Positions 23,394 to 36,130 of a DNA stretch of 64,000 nucleotides are shown piece after piece; position 1 is the first letter of the stretch; the number at the start of each line of letters is the position of its first letter. Made by a program: the position numbers and the translations under genes. Source of the stretch: Xiphias gladius (lineage: Eukaryota > Chordata > Actinopteri > Istiophoriformes > Xiphiidae); contig NC_053418.1 of NCBI RefSeq assembly GCF_016859285.1, forward strand, positions 22,561,829 to 22,625,828, read 5' to 3'. The notes beneath the pieces were generated by a model. It saw only the letters and a program-made list of their open reading frames with translations. It ran no database searches and was not told where the DNA came from.

Positions 23394-26300
23394 ATGGCTG
23401 AGGATGGGGGCCCGAGTCCAATGGGAGGACGCGCTGGCTCATCAGGCCGTCCGGGCCGACAGACCTACAGAAGTTCAGCCCATTTCCGCAGCCTGCTGGA
23501 CGGCCTGCTGGCTCTTAGACATAGTGGCATCCTGTTTGATGTGGTGCTGCTGGTGGAGGGTCGACCCATCCAAGCCCACCGTATACTTCTGGCAGCCTCT
23601 TGCGATTATTTTAGGTAAAAACCCACAGCAAGCCTTGTTGTCGCTTTACTTTCATTTTCTTTATACAGTTCCACATTTCTTGATGCCTTTATTTGTGTCA
23701 CAGCATCGGCAAGACTTTCTACCACCCTCACTCTTTGTCTCCATCCATGTAGATACCAGTCACAACTCATTTCAAAGCAAATATACAGATAGAGCAGCCC
23801 TCGGTGTACAGGCGGTATTGACATGCATACGACTGAACCAAACCAAATGGCCAGAGGCCTCCAGGCGTATCTCTCCCCAGTCAAGCTGTTTTACTCACTT
23901 TGTTTTGTTTTATCCCTGTCTTCTGTTTACATACACGAAAAGCTAAAATCTAATCAGTGAGTGCAGGTGTCTTCAGCCCCACGTCACAACACTGGGCCAC
24001 GGTTTGGTGTAGAGCTCAGTCAAAACAAAGTTTAAGTTAGTACGCCATCCCCTGCAGCTTATCAACACTGTCATATGATCAGTAGCCATTTTAGGTTTAC
24101 TTTGTAGTTTGTGTTTACTTGTGATTTCTTTGTGTTTACTTGTCTGCTTACATCATTACTTAAATTGACCTCCAGCTGTCATGCAGAACGCGAAATCAGT
24201 CGCAGATACAACAACTGACGTCCAAAGTAAGCCAGCAGTAGATGTGACGTAGAGGAGCAAAATAGGTTTATGGACTGTGAAGTCAGTATATCAATATGAA
24301 CTCTATGTTGGCTTGTAGTTTACCGTGCAGGGGTGGAAGAAGATACTTGTCTGGGGATTGCGTTGTGCGGTTAAACCAGAGCCCTGCTTTTGGTAGGTAG
24401 CCCTGCAATCCCATTATGATGCTAAAAGTAGGTAAAGACAAGGCATTAACATCCCCTTACTTGGATGCTTTTACTGTAAGCGGTTGGTTGTGCCTTGTAA
24501 CAGTTGTGCAGTTGAAGGGAATGACAACTGAAGCTCGGTACATTCAACACAGATTTGGTCGAAAGCACATGAAGACTTTGTGATGGGGACAGAAATCTCA
24601 ACATCAGCAGCATTTTAATTGCATTCCTTTCTTTCAAGGTCATTTCTGTGCTTGACACAAGCCTTTTCATTGGCATTTTGTTTTATTGGACAGTTCATAG
24701 TAGGAAATGACAGGAAACCTGCAGAGAAAGGTGGATATCGTGCAGCAAGAGTACCTGGCAGAATTCAAACTGGGGTCATTGTGGCCACATGTTTTCCATC
24801 TTACCGTAACTGGGCCACCAAGTTGACTCAACGTAACATTGTGTCATTCTACTCCACCAGGGGGATGTTTGCCGGAGGCCTTCGAGAGACACAGCAAAAG
24901 GAGATTCCAATTCATGGAGTATCCTACATGGCCATGAAAAAAATACTAGACTACATCTACACCTCAGAGATTGAGTTAGACCTGGAGTGTATTCAGGAAG
25001 TCTTGATAGCTGCCACACTGGTACAGGTAGGCTATTTGTTGCTCTTTTTGTTAAATTATGTTGTTTAGTATTTTATATTTTCAGCTGACCTTTGTCCTTT
25101 TGTGTTTTAAAGCTTGAGAATGTCATTGGCTTCTGCTGTGATTTCCTCTTCTGCCGGCTGGATGAGAGCAACATTTTAGAGGTGCGTCATCTAGCTGATC
25201 TCTACGGACTGCAGCAACTTAATGCCAGGGTCCACTTCTACATCCTCAGGAACATTCAGACTTTGTCTCGAAGTGACACGTACCGACAGCTCCCCCAAGA
25301 TGACGTCTTCAGAGCACTGAGAAGTGATGAGCTTCAGGTGAACAGTGAGAACGAGGTGTACGAGGCTGCACTTCACTACCACTACAGTCCTGAGCAGGTG
25401 GAAACTGACCAGGTGTACTTGCAGGTCAGTCGCGAGGTGTGTCTGCATTATGTACTCATCTCTCCTTCTACATCGGATACACAGTATTTACTGAGCAAGA
25501 AAGGAATCACTGTTATTGATCCTATACCTGCTTAGTTTTACTGTGCGTTAGTCTTACTCACACGTTTTCCAAGCTTTATCATCCTTAATAACATTTACGT
25601 TATTTGTTACCTCTCTGACCTAAAGGATCATCTCAAGATGCTTGATGCTGTGCGTTTCTGCCTGATTGAGAAACAAGTGTTGCAGAGACTGTATGGCAGA
25701 CTGAACCAGTGTCCACTGAAGAATTCCGTCTCAGCTGCCTTGCGTTACCATGAGCAGGAGATCTGGCAGCCCGTCCTGCAGAGTCCTCTCACCCAGCCAC
25801 GGTCCACCTTCCGCTGTATATTGGGCTTCGGGGGGATGTTCACCTCCAGCTCCCTCACAGACGGCGAGCACTTGTTTCAGGTGTTCCACCCGAGCTGGGG
25901 GGAGTGGAGGACTCTCACCGCAGCTCACGTACCCCGAATGTCCAACCAGGGCATCGCTGTGCTCAACAACTTCGTTTATCTTATTGGAGGAGACAAGAAC
26001 ACCAGTGGATTTCGAGCAGAAACCCGCTGCTGGAGGTGAGATCCCATCAGAATATTTTTTTAGTTCAAAAGAAGACAGACCTGACCTCGTTACGGGTTCA
26101 TATTGTGATCTGTTCAAGGCTACAACTATCAGTTTGTTTCATTATTGATTAATCTGTTCATCTTTTTAGATCAATCAATTAGTTATTTCGCCAAGAAGAG
26201 AAAACAATCTCACCTCAAGGTCCATTTGATAGCTGTTCTGCAGCTTTTGATTATGTCCCTTGATCCTCACCAGGAGATGAAAACGTGCTCAGAAAAAAAT

Positions 26301-27923
26301 GGAACTTTGAACATCTGCAGTTCCAAGGTGGGCAAACTCCATCTGCCGTTGAAGATCATGTAATACAATTAAATGCCCAGAACAGCTACTAAATAGAATA
26401 TGTGGTGATTCTTGCCCTACTAAGAATTACTTAACTGATCTGTTTTGTTCCAATACAATTTTCTCTCTCTGTGTCTCATCCACTGATTGAGTCGATTTGA
26501 TAACTACTTTGCGCAGTTTTGTTTCCTGTTGATTAAGTTTCTGGAGTCATATTTCTTCTTCGCTGTTTTGAGACTTGTCCGTTCTTCCCAGATACGACCC
26601 TCGTCACAACAGCTGGTGCTCCATCCAGCCTCTGCAGCAGCAGCATGCCGACCACTGTGTTTGTGTGGTGGGGGGCCATATTTATGCCATCGGAGGGCGA
26701 GACTACAGCAATGAATTGGGCTCAGTAGAGCGCTATGACCCACACACCAACACGTGGGAATTTTTAGCACCTCTAAAGAGAGAAGTACGAGATTCGAGAG
26801 TTGAAAGAGGAAAAAGAACTGCATGTAATACTTGTACCATCCACATGGTGATGCTACATACTCACCTGAGCATTGATAATGGGACTTTCCTGCTGTATAC
26901 CAGATATTCCCCATTTCTTGAAATTCCATTAATAATAGTCTAACCTTCCTTTCAGGTGTACGCCCACGCTGGAGCAGTGATGGGTGGAAAAATTTATATA
27001 ACCTGTGGGCGCAGAGGACTGGCGTACCTCCGAGAGACCTACTGTTTTGACCCTGCTGCAAATCACTGGACAGCGTGTGCAGAGGGGCCAGTGGAGCGGG
27101 CGTGGCATGGCATGGCTGCTGTTAACGGACGTGTCTATGTCATTGGGGGAAGCAATGATGAGCGTGGATACCGCCGTGATGTCCTGAAGGTGCAGTGTCA
27201 CAAGTCATCGGTGGGGTTTATGCTGCACAGTGAAAGTGGTGTTAACATTTGTAAACAGTTGTCTCACAGTCTTTCATACGGTTTGAAATGTGTCCTGATG
27301 GTACTCCCAAGCTTTTATCAATTTTTTTTTTTTTTTATACCGATGTGTTCTTTCATTATGACATATTTCTTTTTGTTTTTGACGTTTTCCATTTGTTTAA
27401 TTAAACTGGAAAATATTTTATAGTCTGTTGAGGCCAACCTTCTGATGAAGGCCTTTGTCCACTAAAAAGGCCAGTGGATTTGAATTATTGAATTAGTTAG
27501 GCACCTTTTGACAGAGGCTATTACAGTTTGGACAGCACTTTTATTAATTTCTGCCCCATCCTTTTTTTCTTTTTTCTTCAGGTGGCATGCTTGGACCCCA
27601 CAGCCGACTCTTGGTCTTTAATGACCCCTCTCCCCGCTGGACATGGAGAACCTGGCGTAGCGGTCCTGGACACCCGCATCTACATTCTGGGGGGGCGCTC
27701 TCATGACAAAAGCAAGAGGATGAAATACGTACACGTATACAATACCGACACCGATGAATGGGAGAATGAGACAGAGTTTAAGGAGCGCGTCTCTGGCTTG
27801 GCAGCCTGCGTGGTGCTTATGCCTCCTGCTACGATTGCGCAGGCCAGGAACTGGGAGCAGCGCACCAAGGCTTCGTGGGAGGACGTGGACATGGACAACT
27901 CCGAGGACTCTAGTGGAGACTGA
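23394..27923 (+). CDS. klhl22: Kelch-like protein 22, CUL3 substrate adaptor (7 coding exons)
   Basis: Coding exons: 23394-23614, 24861-25026, 25113-25424, 25626-26035, 26592-26784, 26956-27189, 27582-27923. They total 1878 bases, 625 residues, against about 634 in human, and all phases agree. Domain order: BTB at about 38-145 (GILFDVVLLVEGRPIQAHRI in exon 1, RGMFAGGL across the exon 1/2 junction), BACK at about 150-250, then six kelch repeats at about 295-585 with repeated GG and distant Tyr/Trp (IYAIGGRDY, VYVIGGSND, IYILGGRSHD). The tail is acidic (WEDVDMDNSEDSSGD). In the family, KLHL22 recruits substrates to CUL3 ubiquitin ligase: PLK1 at kinetochores in mitosis, and DEPDC5 in amino-acid signalling to mTORC1. 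The exon 5 donor GAA|GTACGA is weak. The start codon has G at -3 and +4. The 1.2 kb intron 1 is otherwise unremarkable. Confidence 0.96.
26036..26591 (+). other. klhl22 intron 4 carrying a MITE remnant
   Basis: From about 26116 the sequence reads 'aaggctacaactatcagttt' then 'cattattgattaatctgttc', matching the beginning of the element at 20938-21262. The remnant fades out after about 26210. Short open frames across the intron are read-through from exon 4 and are not alternative exons with any recognisable content. Confidence 0.5.
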
Positions 27924-28300
27924 AACACCTGGTTTTGAACGGAATCTATGTGCACAGGAGACTGCCATTGCACCTTTTTTTTAATCGGCATGTTGAATTT
28001 TAAGTGCTTTGGGTATATTTTCTGTGGCAGTGGTTATGACAGCATCGTGTCCTTTTTGCATGTTGACCACTTTGAGTGCCTCCGAACCAAAGTGTCATTC
28101 AGGACCTTTGCACACTCTTTGTTACTTCTTAGATATGATCTAAGATAATCACACTCTGACCATGAATTCCTGCCTGCTCAAATGCTAATGCTACTATTTT
28201 TCGTTGATCCCTCATTATTTCCTGCCAACGTAGCTGCTTCCCAATGTTTATCATAAAGAAAACGTTTTCTATCTTCAAGCGAAATAAAGCAGTGAAGACT
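27924..28300 (+). other. klhl22: klhl22 3' untranslated region
   Basis: Follows the stop codon. An AATAAA signal lies at 28283-28288, so cleavage near 28300-28310 is likely. A second AATAAA near 29208 could give a longer form. Confidence 0.5.
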
Positions 28301-28309
28301 ACTGGCTAT

Positions 28310-31300
28310 GCAATGACATGATAGTATGGAGTGCTCTCGGCCGCGTATGTTTAGTCTTTCAAGACTTTTTGACGTAGGATCTTCTAAACCTGGCTTTAGA
28401 ATTCAGAGTTTTACAGGCAGCTTTTACCTTTTGTAATTTATAGTTTGCTTCTCCACCCTAGCAGCTACTGATTATTGCTAGGAACCTAAATAGAGTTATC
28501 ATCACATCCAAACTACTGAATAGTCATTAAGCTGTTAAATTTTTAACATTGTGCCTTTTTTTTTGCGGTTACACCTAAATCTGAGCTGTGAAGTGTATTT
28601 TTATGTTTATCAGTCTATGTTTAGATGGAGATGAGCCTTAGGTATTGTGCCTCCGAAATCAAAGTTTGTTGTAAAAAACAATGTTGACCTGGCTTGTGTT
28701 TGAACCTGAATGATGAAGCAATGGTGCTACAGTTTGTAGACCTCATCTCAAAATATGTTGCCATGTCTCTAAATTAAATCTGAGCATCAAGTCTTGATAT
28801 TTGCATAATGAAAACCAAACCATTATGGTAATATTTTTCGTGTCCTTTCATTGATCTTCCATACTGGATGTTATTTCATAGGAGAATCCAAAGAGCACAA
28901 TGAAGTGCAGTTGTAGAATATTTCTATTTGCTAAATCGAGCTTTGCTCCAAGGTTCTGTTTTTTGCCTCAGTTCACTGTTAACGCTGTTAAATATAGTCA
29001 GATAATATGTGAAATGACCCCTCCATCACTATGCATCCTTTATTTCTGTCACTGAAAAACTCCAGGAATGACTCTATTTCAAAACGTAGCTTTCTTTTTC
29101 ATAGAATGAGAGTTATGTCTCAAGAAGGAATGTTTTAGTATTAGAACACAATGTCACACAAGATATGCAACATTAGTGTCCTATTAACGGGATGAGTTTT
29201 CAAATTTAATAAAAGTATCTAATAGTACAGTATGTTGCATTTGTCACGCATTCACATTAGTTGGGGTCATGACCGTAGCTACCATCATGGTCACTGAGGT
29301 CATGTGCTCAGACATTTTTGGGGGGCAAGTGGGGGTTCTAGCAACCTAGGGGGAGTTACTGTATATTCCACAGTTACAAACTAACACATGTTGGGTATTA
29401 GTAAGGTAGATTTTATTATTTTAAAATTTGACTAATTTTAGACCAACAAGAGAAACAACTTGGCATCTCTCCCTCAGAATTGTATGACATCATTGAAAGC
29501 TTGGCAATCCTTCATCGTCTGGGTCAATAATTCCCAAATAATTTCCTGAAGCATTTCTGGGAAAGAAGAATGTAATCTAGAACTAATTACCTGGAAAATA
29601 GAGACAAGGTTCTGAGCGTTTACTCATTGAGCTGCATGGAGTTTATAAGCAGTTGTTGCTCTCCAGAGCAATTTCCTCAATAGAATTGCTTCATTTTTAA
29701 ATTTTATTTATTTATTTATTTGTTTGTTTGTTTTTGTTTTGGAATCTAGGGGTTGGAGCTTCTTCAGTCTTTTTGAAAGTTCATGTCGCCGCCTTTTTGT
29801 GTAACTCAACACAGTTTCATAAAAGCAATGTAAAATCTCCACCGGTCATTATCTTCCTTGTTTAAACTACTCACTGGTGGTTGCTGCCTCTTGCACCCTT
29901 TATTCCGCCCAGTCTCTACCAGTTCCTCTCCATTTGGCCCTACACTCCATCAGCTTTATGAAGGCTGACTGCTGCTTTCCTCTCCGAGGCTGTTTCATCT
30001 ACATCTGTTACCACCCGCCAGCCCTAAGTGAGTGCCCCTCCACCCCTCTCTGTTTCACACTATTGTGCCACCCCCGACAAGTTGTCTGGCTGGGTCTGCT
30101 GACACCAGCACTGGACATCCAGGATCAACAATCTGCTGTGTTTATGCATCAGTCTTTTCATTCCAAAGCTGTAGTACCACCCGGGGGATACTTAAGGCAT
30201 AAGTCATGCACTTAACCACGTCAGCGGTCTTTACAGACATCTGAGTGTAGGTCGATCTGATGCTCTTTGCTGGACCATTATCAGAGCAATTAAAAGCCCC
30301 ATATTACCCATTGATGTAGTGCTATGCAGATTAAACCCAGAGGAGCTGTGGATATGTGTGTTGAGGGAATTTTATGAAGCGCTTGCTTTCATTCTTGTTT
30401 CTCCTGCTGTGTAAGAGGAGGGAGGTCCAAAGTCAGGCAATAGGTCAATAGAGAACAAAGAAAGTCACCTGTGGGTGCACCCAGTGACACTGTAACATAC
30501 AGCAGCTTTGTCCTTAAATTACCACACATTTTAGGAATTAACCGAGAGCGGAGAACAATATGACACACAGCAAGAACACCAGATTTGGCATTAGTATCTG
30601 TTTGCTCCATATTAAAAATCCTATAGAGTAGACAAAAACTTTTTGTTGCCTATGTACGGTCAATAGATCAGGAGGTAACATTTTACCATGAGAAAAAAAG
30701 ACGTACCCCCCCGAAATTTGCAGAATCCATTCTACCCATTTGCACCTCAGTTGGGTCCCAGAAAATCTTCAGAAAATGTTCCTTTATACATCCTTCTTTC
30801 TGACCTTTAATCATTTGTTAAGAATGCAGAACCATTATTAAATACACTCAGTTATCCAAATATAGTGTAATCAAAAAGGATTTTGCAGCTCTTCAATTAT
30901 ACCGCTGATACTCCATACTTGGCCTCAGAAAAGGAACAGCTGCTATTGATATAGTTTTTGAATTTAAGAAGGAAGGATTTAGCTGGGAAGTATTTTTAGA
31001 GAAGTCTGAATGTGACATCTCCCATCTTATTTGTTGACAAGTATTTAAAGGGCAACATCTAAACTTCTTTCCTAGGTACTTTTTCAGCTGCCATCCCTGT
31101 AATGACACGAGGTACAGTTACAATAATTCGTTGAAAACTGTTACTTTTTAAAGCTTTGCCTAAATATTCCTGTGACGTCACCCGGCTTAAGCAAGTTAAA
31201 ATTGACCTCTGTTTTCTCTTTGGGCGGGCAGATATTTAGGCTTGTTTTGTGTATGTCTGTAAATAAGGATTATACACATAAAGGAAGTGAGGACAAAACC

Positions 31301-32600
31301 CTCTTATGTATTATTATGTAGGATTCCAAACCATATCCTGTGGCGAATGCTCTTTAATGTCTTATCCAGGATTTAATTTATACCAGTTCCTTATGATACG
31401 ATTGTATCTTCACTGGGTTTAATTAAAAGAACTGTCTTCTGGGAGATATAATCTCATAGTTTCTATCAATTTGAGCTTCATCATACCGACCCTCTCCCCC
31501 AGCAAAACAGATTCCTGTCCAAATATCAGTCTTCTGATCCTCATTAGAATGAGTAAATGAACTGTGTGTATTATGCAGCTGGGGAAGTCTGAGCTGGACA
31601 CACTAGTTCAAGAGGCCTCCAAGATAATGAATCCCACTGAATAAAATCCACACCATGCCAGAACTGTTCTTGAAGGGTGATCTCCTCCTCCTTCGGCCCC
31701 TTCCTCCCCCCTGGACTTTACAACAGTCATTAGCAGCTCATATCCACCCCGGGTGGAGGCGATGGGCCCAGTCTGTGTTTTTCAGTGGTGAAAAGGCGCA
31801 AACAGCCCCCCCCCCCTTTTTTTAATGCTTTTTAAGGCTCATTGAGATGGAGAACGAGAGTCGTGCAATGCTTTATGATGCTGGTGGGTAAACCTCAGCA
31901 GGTGAGCAGGAGTCACAGTAATACAACGTCTTTAATGCATGCTGGGCCTGTCGAAACTACAGAGTGGTCCTCATTAGATCAACAAAGAGGAAATACAAAC
32001 AAACACCAACAAAGGATGTGGTGCTTATCAGAGCTGGCCAGGTGCATTCAGATGAGCACCCGCACCGCAAAGACACTCTCACAATACACTCTTTCACTCC
32101 GTAAAATTGCTATAGGCAGAATATGAATTGGATGAAAATCAAAATTATAGGCAGGGCATTTGAAACTTGATGGCTGGCAAAACCAGAATATCCAAGGTCA
32201 ATTGAAGATATAACGGCCTGGGGAGGAATCAAGAGATTCTATAAGCTTTGTACCTCTGGGAGACGAGAATCACACTTTGCTTGAATATAAGGATAATGAG
32301 GAATGAGGAAAACTACTTGCCTTAGTATTATCTAAACCATCCATCTGTGGTTGAATTAATTTTGTCATTACAGTCAGATTAGCCAAATGTTATGTGTAAA
32401 CTAGGTGTCTTCCTAAAAAAAATTTCTACCTTCGTTTAGGTCATTTATTTTGTATTGCATTCCTGCCAGGCACCATTTTCCTGTTACAGCTCTATTGCAT
32501 ATTTTAATATTACCCCACACTAGTAGCTGTCAATAAAAATCTGATTCTTAATCTGAAAATATAAGGGGAAAAATTAAGCAGATTTACACACACAGTAACA
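28310..32600. other. Intergenic between the converging klhl22 and tbx16 3' ends
   Basis: About 4.3 kb with no recognisable gene. Small repeats: a TTTA/TTTG run at about 29698-29736 and a C9-T7 junction near 31807-31823. The plus-strand open frame at 29877-30215 (112 codons) has no recognisable domain and no splice context, and I do not regard it as a gene. Confidence 0.55.
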
Positions 32601-32609
32601 GAATCATGT

Positions 32610-33043
32610 TACGTTTAGGTTTTTATTTTCAGATCACATCACAATTTGAGACAGACATAAACTGCACACTTATGTTTTATTCTTTCTTCTTTTTTTTGTT
32701 TGTTTTTTTTTTTTACAAAAATAATTTTTACACTTGAACATGAGAGGAGATACAAAATAAATAAACAATTAATAAAACAATCCACCAGTGTGGCACAGCA
32801 CACTTCAGTTGCACTCAGTATAAGTGGAGTCTGAATCCTGCCAGTCCGTACAGAAGACAGAGACGGAGACTCCTTATAATTCTTTTCATCTCTCTGTTTT
32901 TCTATTCTCGTCGCAGGCCTCTGGCCCTCAGCCTTGTCTGGGCATGCATTCTCATAGCTGTGAGCACTGGATCAGCATTCTGGCAAGATGTCGCAGCAGC
33001 GTCACTTAAAGTCACTCTCACTCAGTGAACACTGAGGATCGCT
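32610..33043 (-). other. tbx16: Probable tbx16 3' untranslated region
   Basis: Downstream of the tbx16 stop on the minus strand. AATAAA signals are present at 32681-32676 and near 32625 (TTTATT on the plus strand), so the transcript probably ends at about 32600-32660. A T/A-rich low-complexity patch at 32690-32770 lies inside. Confidence 0.45.
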
Positions 33044-35773
33044 TCACCAGCAGGAATAAGAGAACAGTGGGTACTGGCTCCAATCAGCCACGTTCCCATG
33101 GTGATAGCCGTGGTGTACAGCTTGTGTGGTGTAATCCGCAGTCAGATGGTGAGGAGGGGGATACTGGGCGGGACCGGGGCCGCTCCACTGGCCCAGGGGC
33201 TGCTCGGCGCTGTAGGGGCTGTAGATATGGTGGCCGATTACCCCTGGCTTGCTAGCCTGGGCCATGGTCATGTTGAGGACCCCAGTGTAGTCCTGGGGGC
33301 AAGGGAGGTGCTGGGGGCCACAGGGGGAAGGGCCAATCTCATGTGTACGGGGCTTTGAAGAGTCATGATCGGGGACGGTGGCGACATCAGGGACTCTGGA
33401 CTCAAAGCTGCTGCGTCCTGAACCGCTGTTGCTGCTGCTGATGCTGGAGGAAGGAGAGGGAGACTTTCCATATTCGTGGAACCTAAAGAGAAAAAGGAAG
33501 GTTGTCAGTGCTTTGTTTATCAGGATGAGATAATGTTCTTAAACGTTACATAACTTTACCAGTATTCACCTGTAGGGCTGGTAGGAAGCTGGAGCTGGAA
33601 CAAGCTGCTCTGCGTTGTACATATCTCTTGTGTCTGCCCCAGCAGGAGATTCAGTCCTCACTCTGTGCTCCCTCTCAGCAGCCCACGGAGAGTAACGCTC
33701 CTCTTTGACGGCATCGCCCTCTTTCCTTTTGGGCAGCTCTCCTTCTTCTCCATCATAACCCTCATATGATGACTGGCAGAAATCTAAGGAAGCATAAACC
33801 ATCAGATCAACTTATGAGTAAAGGACAAGAAAGTAACAACATCAACAGGGGGAAGAGAGTATTGAGCCTGTACCTTGTGGACTGTCCTCCTCAGAGTCCC
33901 TGTTCAAGATGTCTGACATCTTTGGTCGCTTTTCAAGGCAGGATGGGCTCTTGTTTGCACGCCTGCAGAGGAACATCAAGTTCATTAAAACAATACTACA
34001 TACACTGCAATCCACTGCAGAAGTATAGCTAGGAAAACTGACTTTTGTGGGCCCTCTGCAGCTGTGGAACCCCACCACCAATAGATGTATATGACTAGTG
34101 TGATACCCACCTTTTTTTATTAGTGCCTTCATCCCGGAAACCTTTTGCAAATGGGTTGTGATCGATCTTCAGCTTTGTAATCTGCAGTGGGGGGAGGGCA
34201 TCAGTTCAGTTAAAATCTCAGTAATGTTTGATGTACTACCAGCAGTTTGTGCTGGTTTTAGCTGTTGGGAACTGACCTTGGTGTTCTGGTAAGCGGTGAC
34301 TGCTGTGAATGAAGTCTCAGGGAAGGTGAAGGTCTGGAAAACACTCCAGCGGACACTGAACAGGTCGTCTGCCTGGACGATGTGGAAGCGTGGGTGGTAC
34401 CGATGCATGGAGTGCAAAATGATCTGCAGACGGGAAGAGAGTGAGTAATTCTGAGTAACTTTTTCAAAAATGTTTTTCAAGCACTTTGAGCTGCGGCGTC
34501 CACTTGACTAGTAGTCACTTTATTTATTGCAGCCAAAGCAGTTTGTCAACCAAGGACTTTAATTACCCTACATCCTTCAGAAAATCTGTGTGGATGTTAT
34601 TTGGTAAATACTGGGTTGTTGGTCAAGTACCCCATTTTGAGTGCTCTTACTTACATGGCCGTGTTGGTCGAGTGTATTGTTTGTGAGCTTGAGCTTGAGG
34701 AAGGAGACGGACTGCTTCATCCAGTGGCTCCCTGGAGCTGGAGAATCGGGGTGGAGGTAGGTCCTGCAGGGAGGCTGGGGCTCCGCTTTTCCTGCCACCT
34801 CCCATTTCTCTTTATTCCACTGTAGGAAGGAGACAGATAGTCAGTCAGTCTGGCATAGAGAGAGGTGATTTACAGATTCTTCCCTTCCCACAGTGTGAGA
34901 AAAGGACGATAGAGTGGAGAGTGACGGCTGGTCAATACCACCCACAGAGATAGGGGGTAGTACAGTGTACTCCCAGCAGGGGATAGAAAAACAGGAAGAG
35001 ATAGCACCCTTTGATGTACGGGTGGGGGGGGTTTACACAGGGGGTTTCTTGTCTGGTGGTAGTGGTAACCACTCAGGGATATCTACGGCCAAAGCCATGG
35101 CTGCTGTAAGTCAAGGCTACTTTTTGAATTGGAAATTCTTCTCTGTTAAAAACAACCGAGGTGAAGATTAGACTCACTTATAAAGGAAGGAAAAACCACT
35201 GCTGTCTTACCTTATACCTGAAACCGTCTTCAGGAACCATGTCAACCAGTAAGATGTACTTGGCACATGGAATAAGGCCAGAGAGATTCACTTTACAGTG
35301 TGGAAACATCCTCCTGGAAAACACAGAAGGGGATACGTACGGAGGATGCAAGAAGAACAAGCAAACACAGCAACAGAGGCCATTACTTGCCCAACATTTT
35401 CAATGAAATATTTTTTTTGTGTCTTACCTTCCTGGTTTAGTGATGATCATCTCTGTTCCTATTTCATGAAAGGTCTTCCAGAGTTCGGGGTCCTCCAGAG
35501 TCATCCTGATGTTACCCTGAAGATAAGCATCGGGGCCAGCAGCCATGGAGGAGGGAGGAGGGCCGTTGAAGTTGGGCTTCAAGTCTAGAAGATAATAAGG
35601 TTCATCATAGCAGTGCTTCACCAAAACTGACTGAATTCATGTTTAAAAGAGGCATGATCTGATAGAGACAAAACAACTAAAGACAAAACTGGTCTGAAAA
35701 TTGGAGTGATTGATTAAAAAGCCCGGTGTAAATCCAAAAAAGTCAGTCAACACTAACCTCTGATGGACTGCAT
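33044..35773 (-). CDS. tbx16: T-box transcription factor Tbx16 (spadetail/VegT type), 9 coding exons
   Basis: Coding exons in order of transcription: 35773-35758, 35584-35428, 35313-35211, 34819-34655, 34423-34277, 34181-34111, 33962-33874, 33783-33570, 33482-33044. They total 1401 bases, 466 residues, and all phases agree. The T-box spans about residues 33-217: it starts with [20 protein letters not shown], continues through [14 protein letters not shown] and [14 protein letters not shown], and ends with [20 protein letters not shown] and [11 protein letters not shown]. After it come a basic/acidic linker and a Ser/Pro/Tyr-rich C-terminal half ending FSYSCW, the likely activation region. The family binds TCACACCT-type sites. 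In zebrafish, Tbx16 directs movement and fate of paraxial mesoderm precursors. The short first coding exon (MQSIR) matches the start of zebrafish Tbx16. Start codon context has A at -3. Tbx6 is the main alternative, but the T-box wording fits Tbx16 far better. Confidence 0.95.
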
Positions 35774-36130
35774 ACTTAGGGTTCAGGAGTAGCACAGGAA
35801 ATGTCGAAAAGTTTCATGCACTGAGGGTCAGCAATCAATCCAAGTATCAGAGATATCCAAAGTGTTTCTTCAGCTCTGCTCTCCCTCCTTCATACGTTAA
35901 AAAAAAAAAAAGAAATCCAGCAGCTCGGGAAGTCAGAAGGTTATTCGGTCTTGTTGCATCAGGTATTTCGGAGACATTGAGCCCTGCAGGACAGGGTGAC
36001 CATGACTTTTAAGGGGAGCCCTAGAGTGGGTGGGGTCAAGAGAACCATTCCCAGGCTTTGAAGTGGCACAATCATGAGTCAATGTCCCGCTGTGATTGGA
36101 TGGTGCTGGAAATCAAAGAGACTTAACAGA
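35774..36130 (-). promoter_or_regulatory. tbx16: Probable tbx16 promoter and leader
   Basis: On the minus strand, reading towards the gene, there is a TCF/LEF-type ATCAAAG (36112-36118, plus-strand sense), a CCAAT box (ATTGG on plus at about 36095-36099), a second TCF/LEF-type site (CTTTGAA at 36056-36062), and a TATA-like CTTAAAAG around 36014-36007. The leader would then be about 200 bases. Wnt control of tbx16 is known in zebrafish, so the TCF sites are plausible, but their identification is by motif only. Confidence 0.4.

Noticed and set aside
23389-23946. 185-codon plus-strand open frame overlapping klhl22 exon 1
   Set aside because: It is another frame of exon 1 that runs into intron 1. 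The BTB sequence is in the frame starting at 23394.
29877-30215. 112-codon plus-strand open frame between klhl22 and tbx16
   Set aside because: No domain, no splice signals, no promoter context.
34885-35171. Plus-strand open frame in a tbx16 intron
   Set aside because: It is intronic DNA opposite to the gene with no recognisable content.
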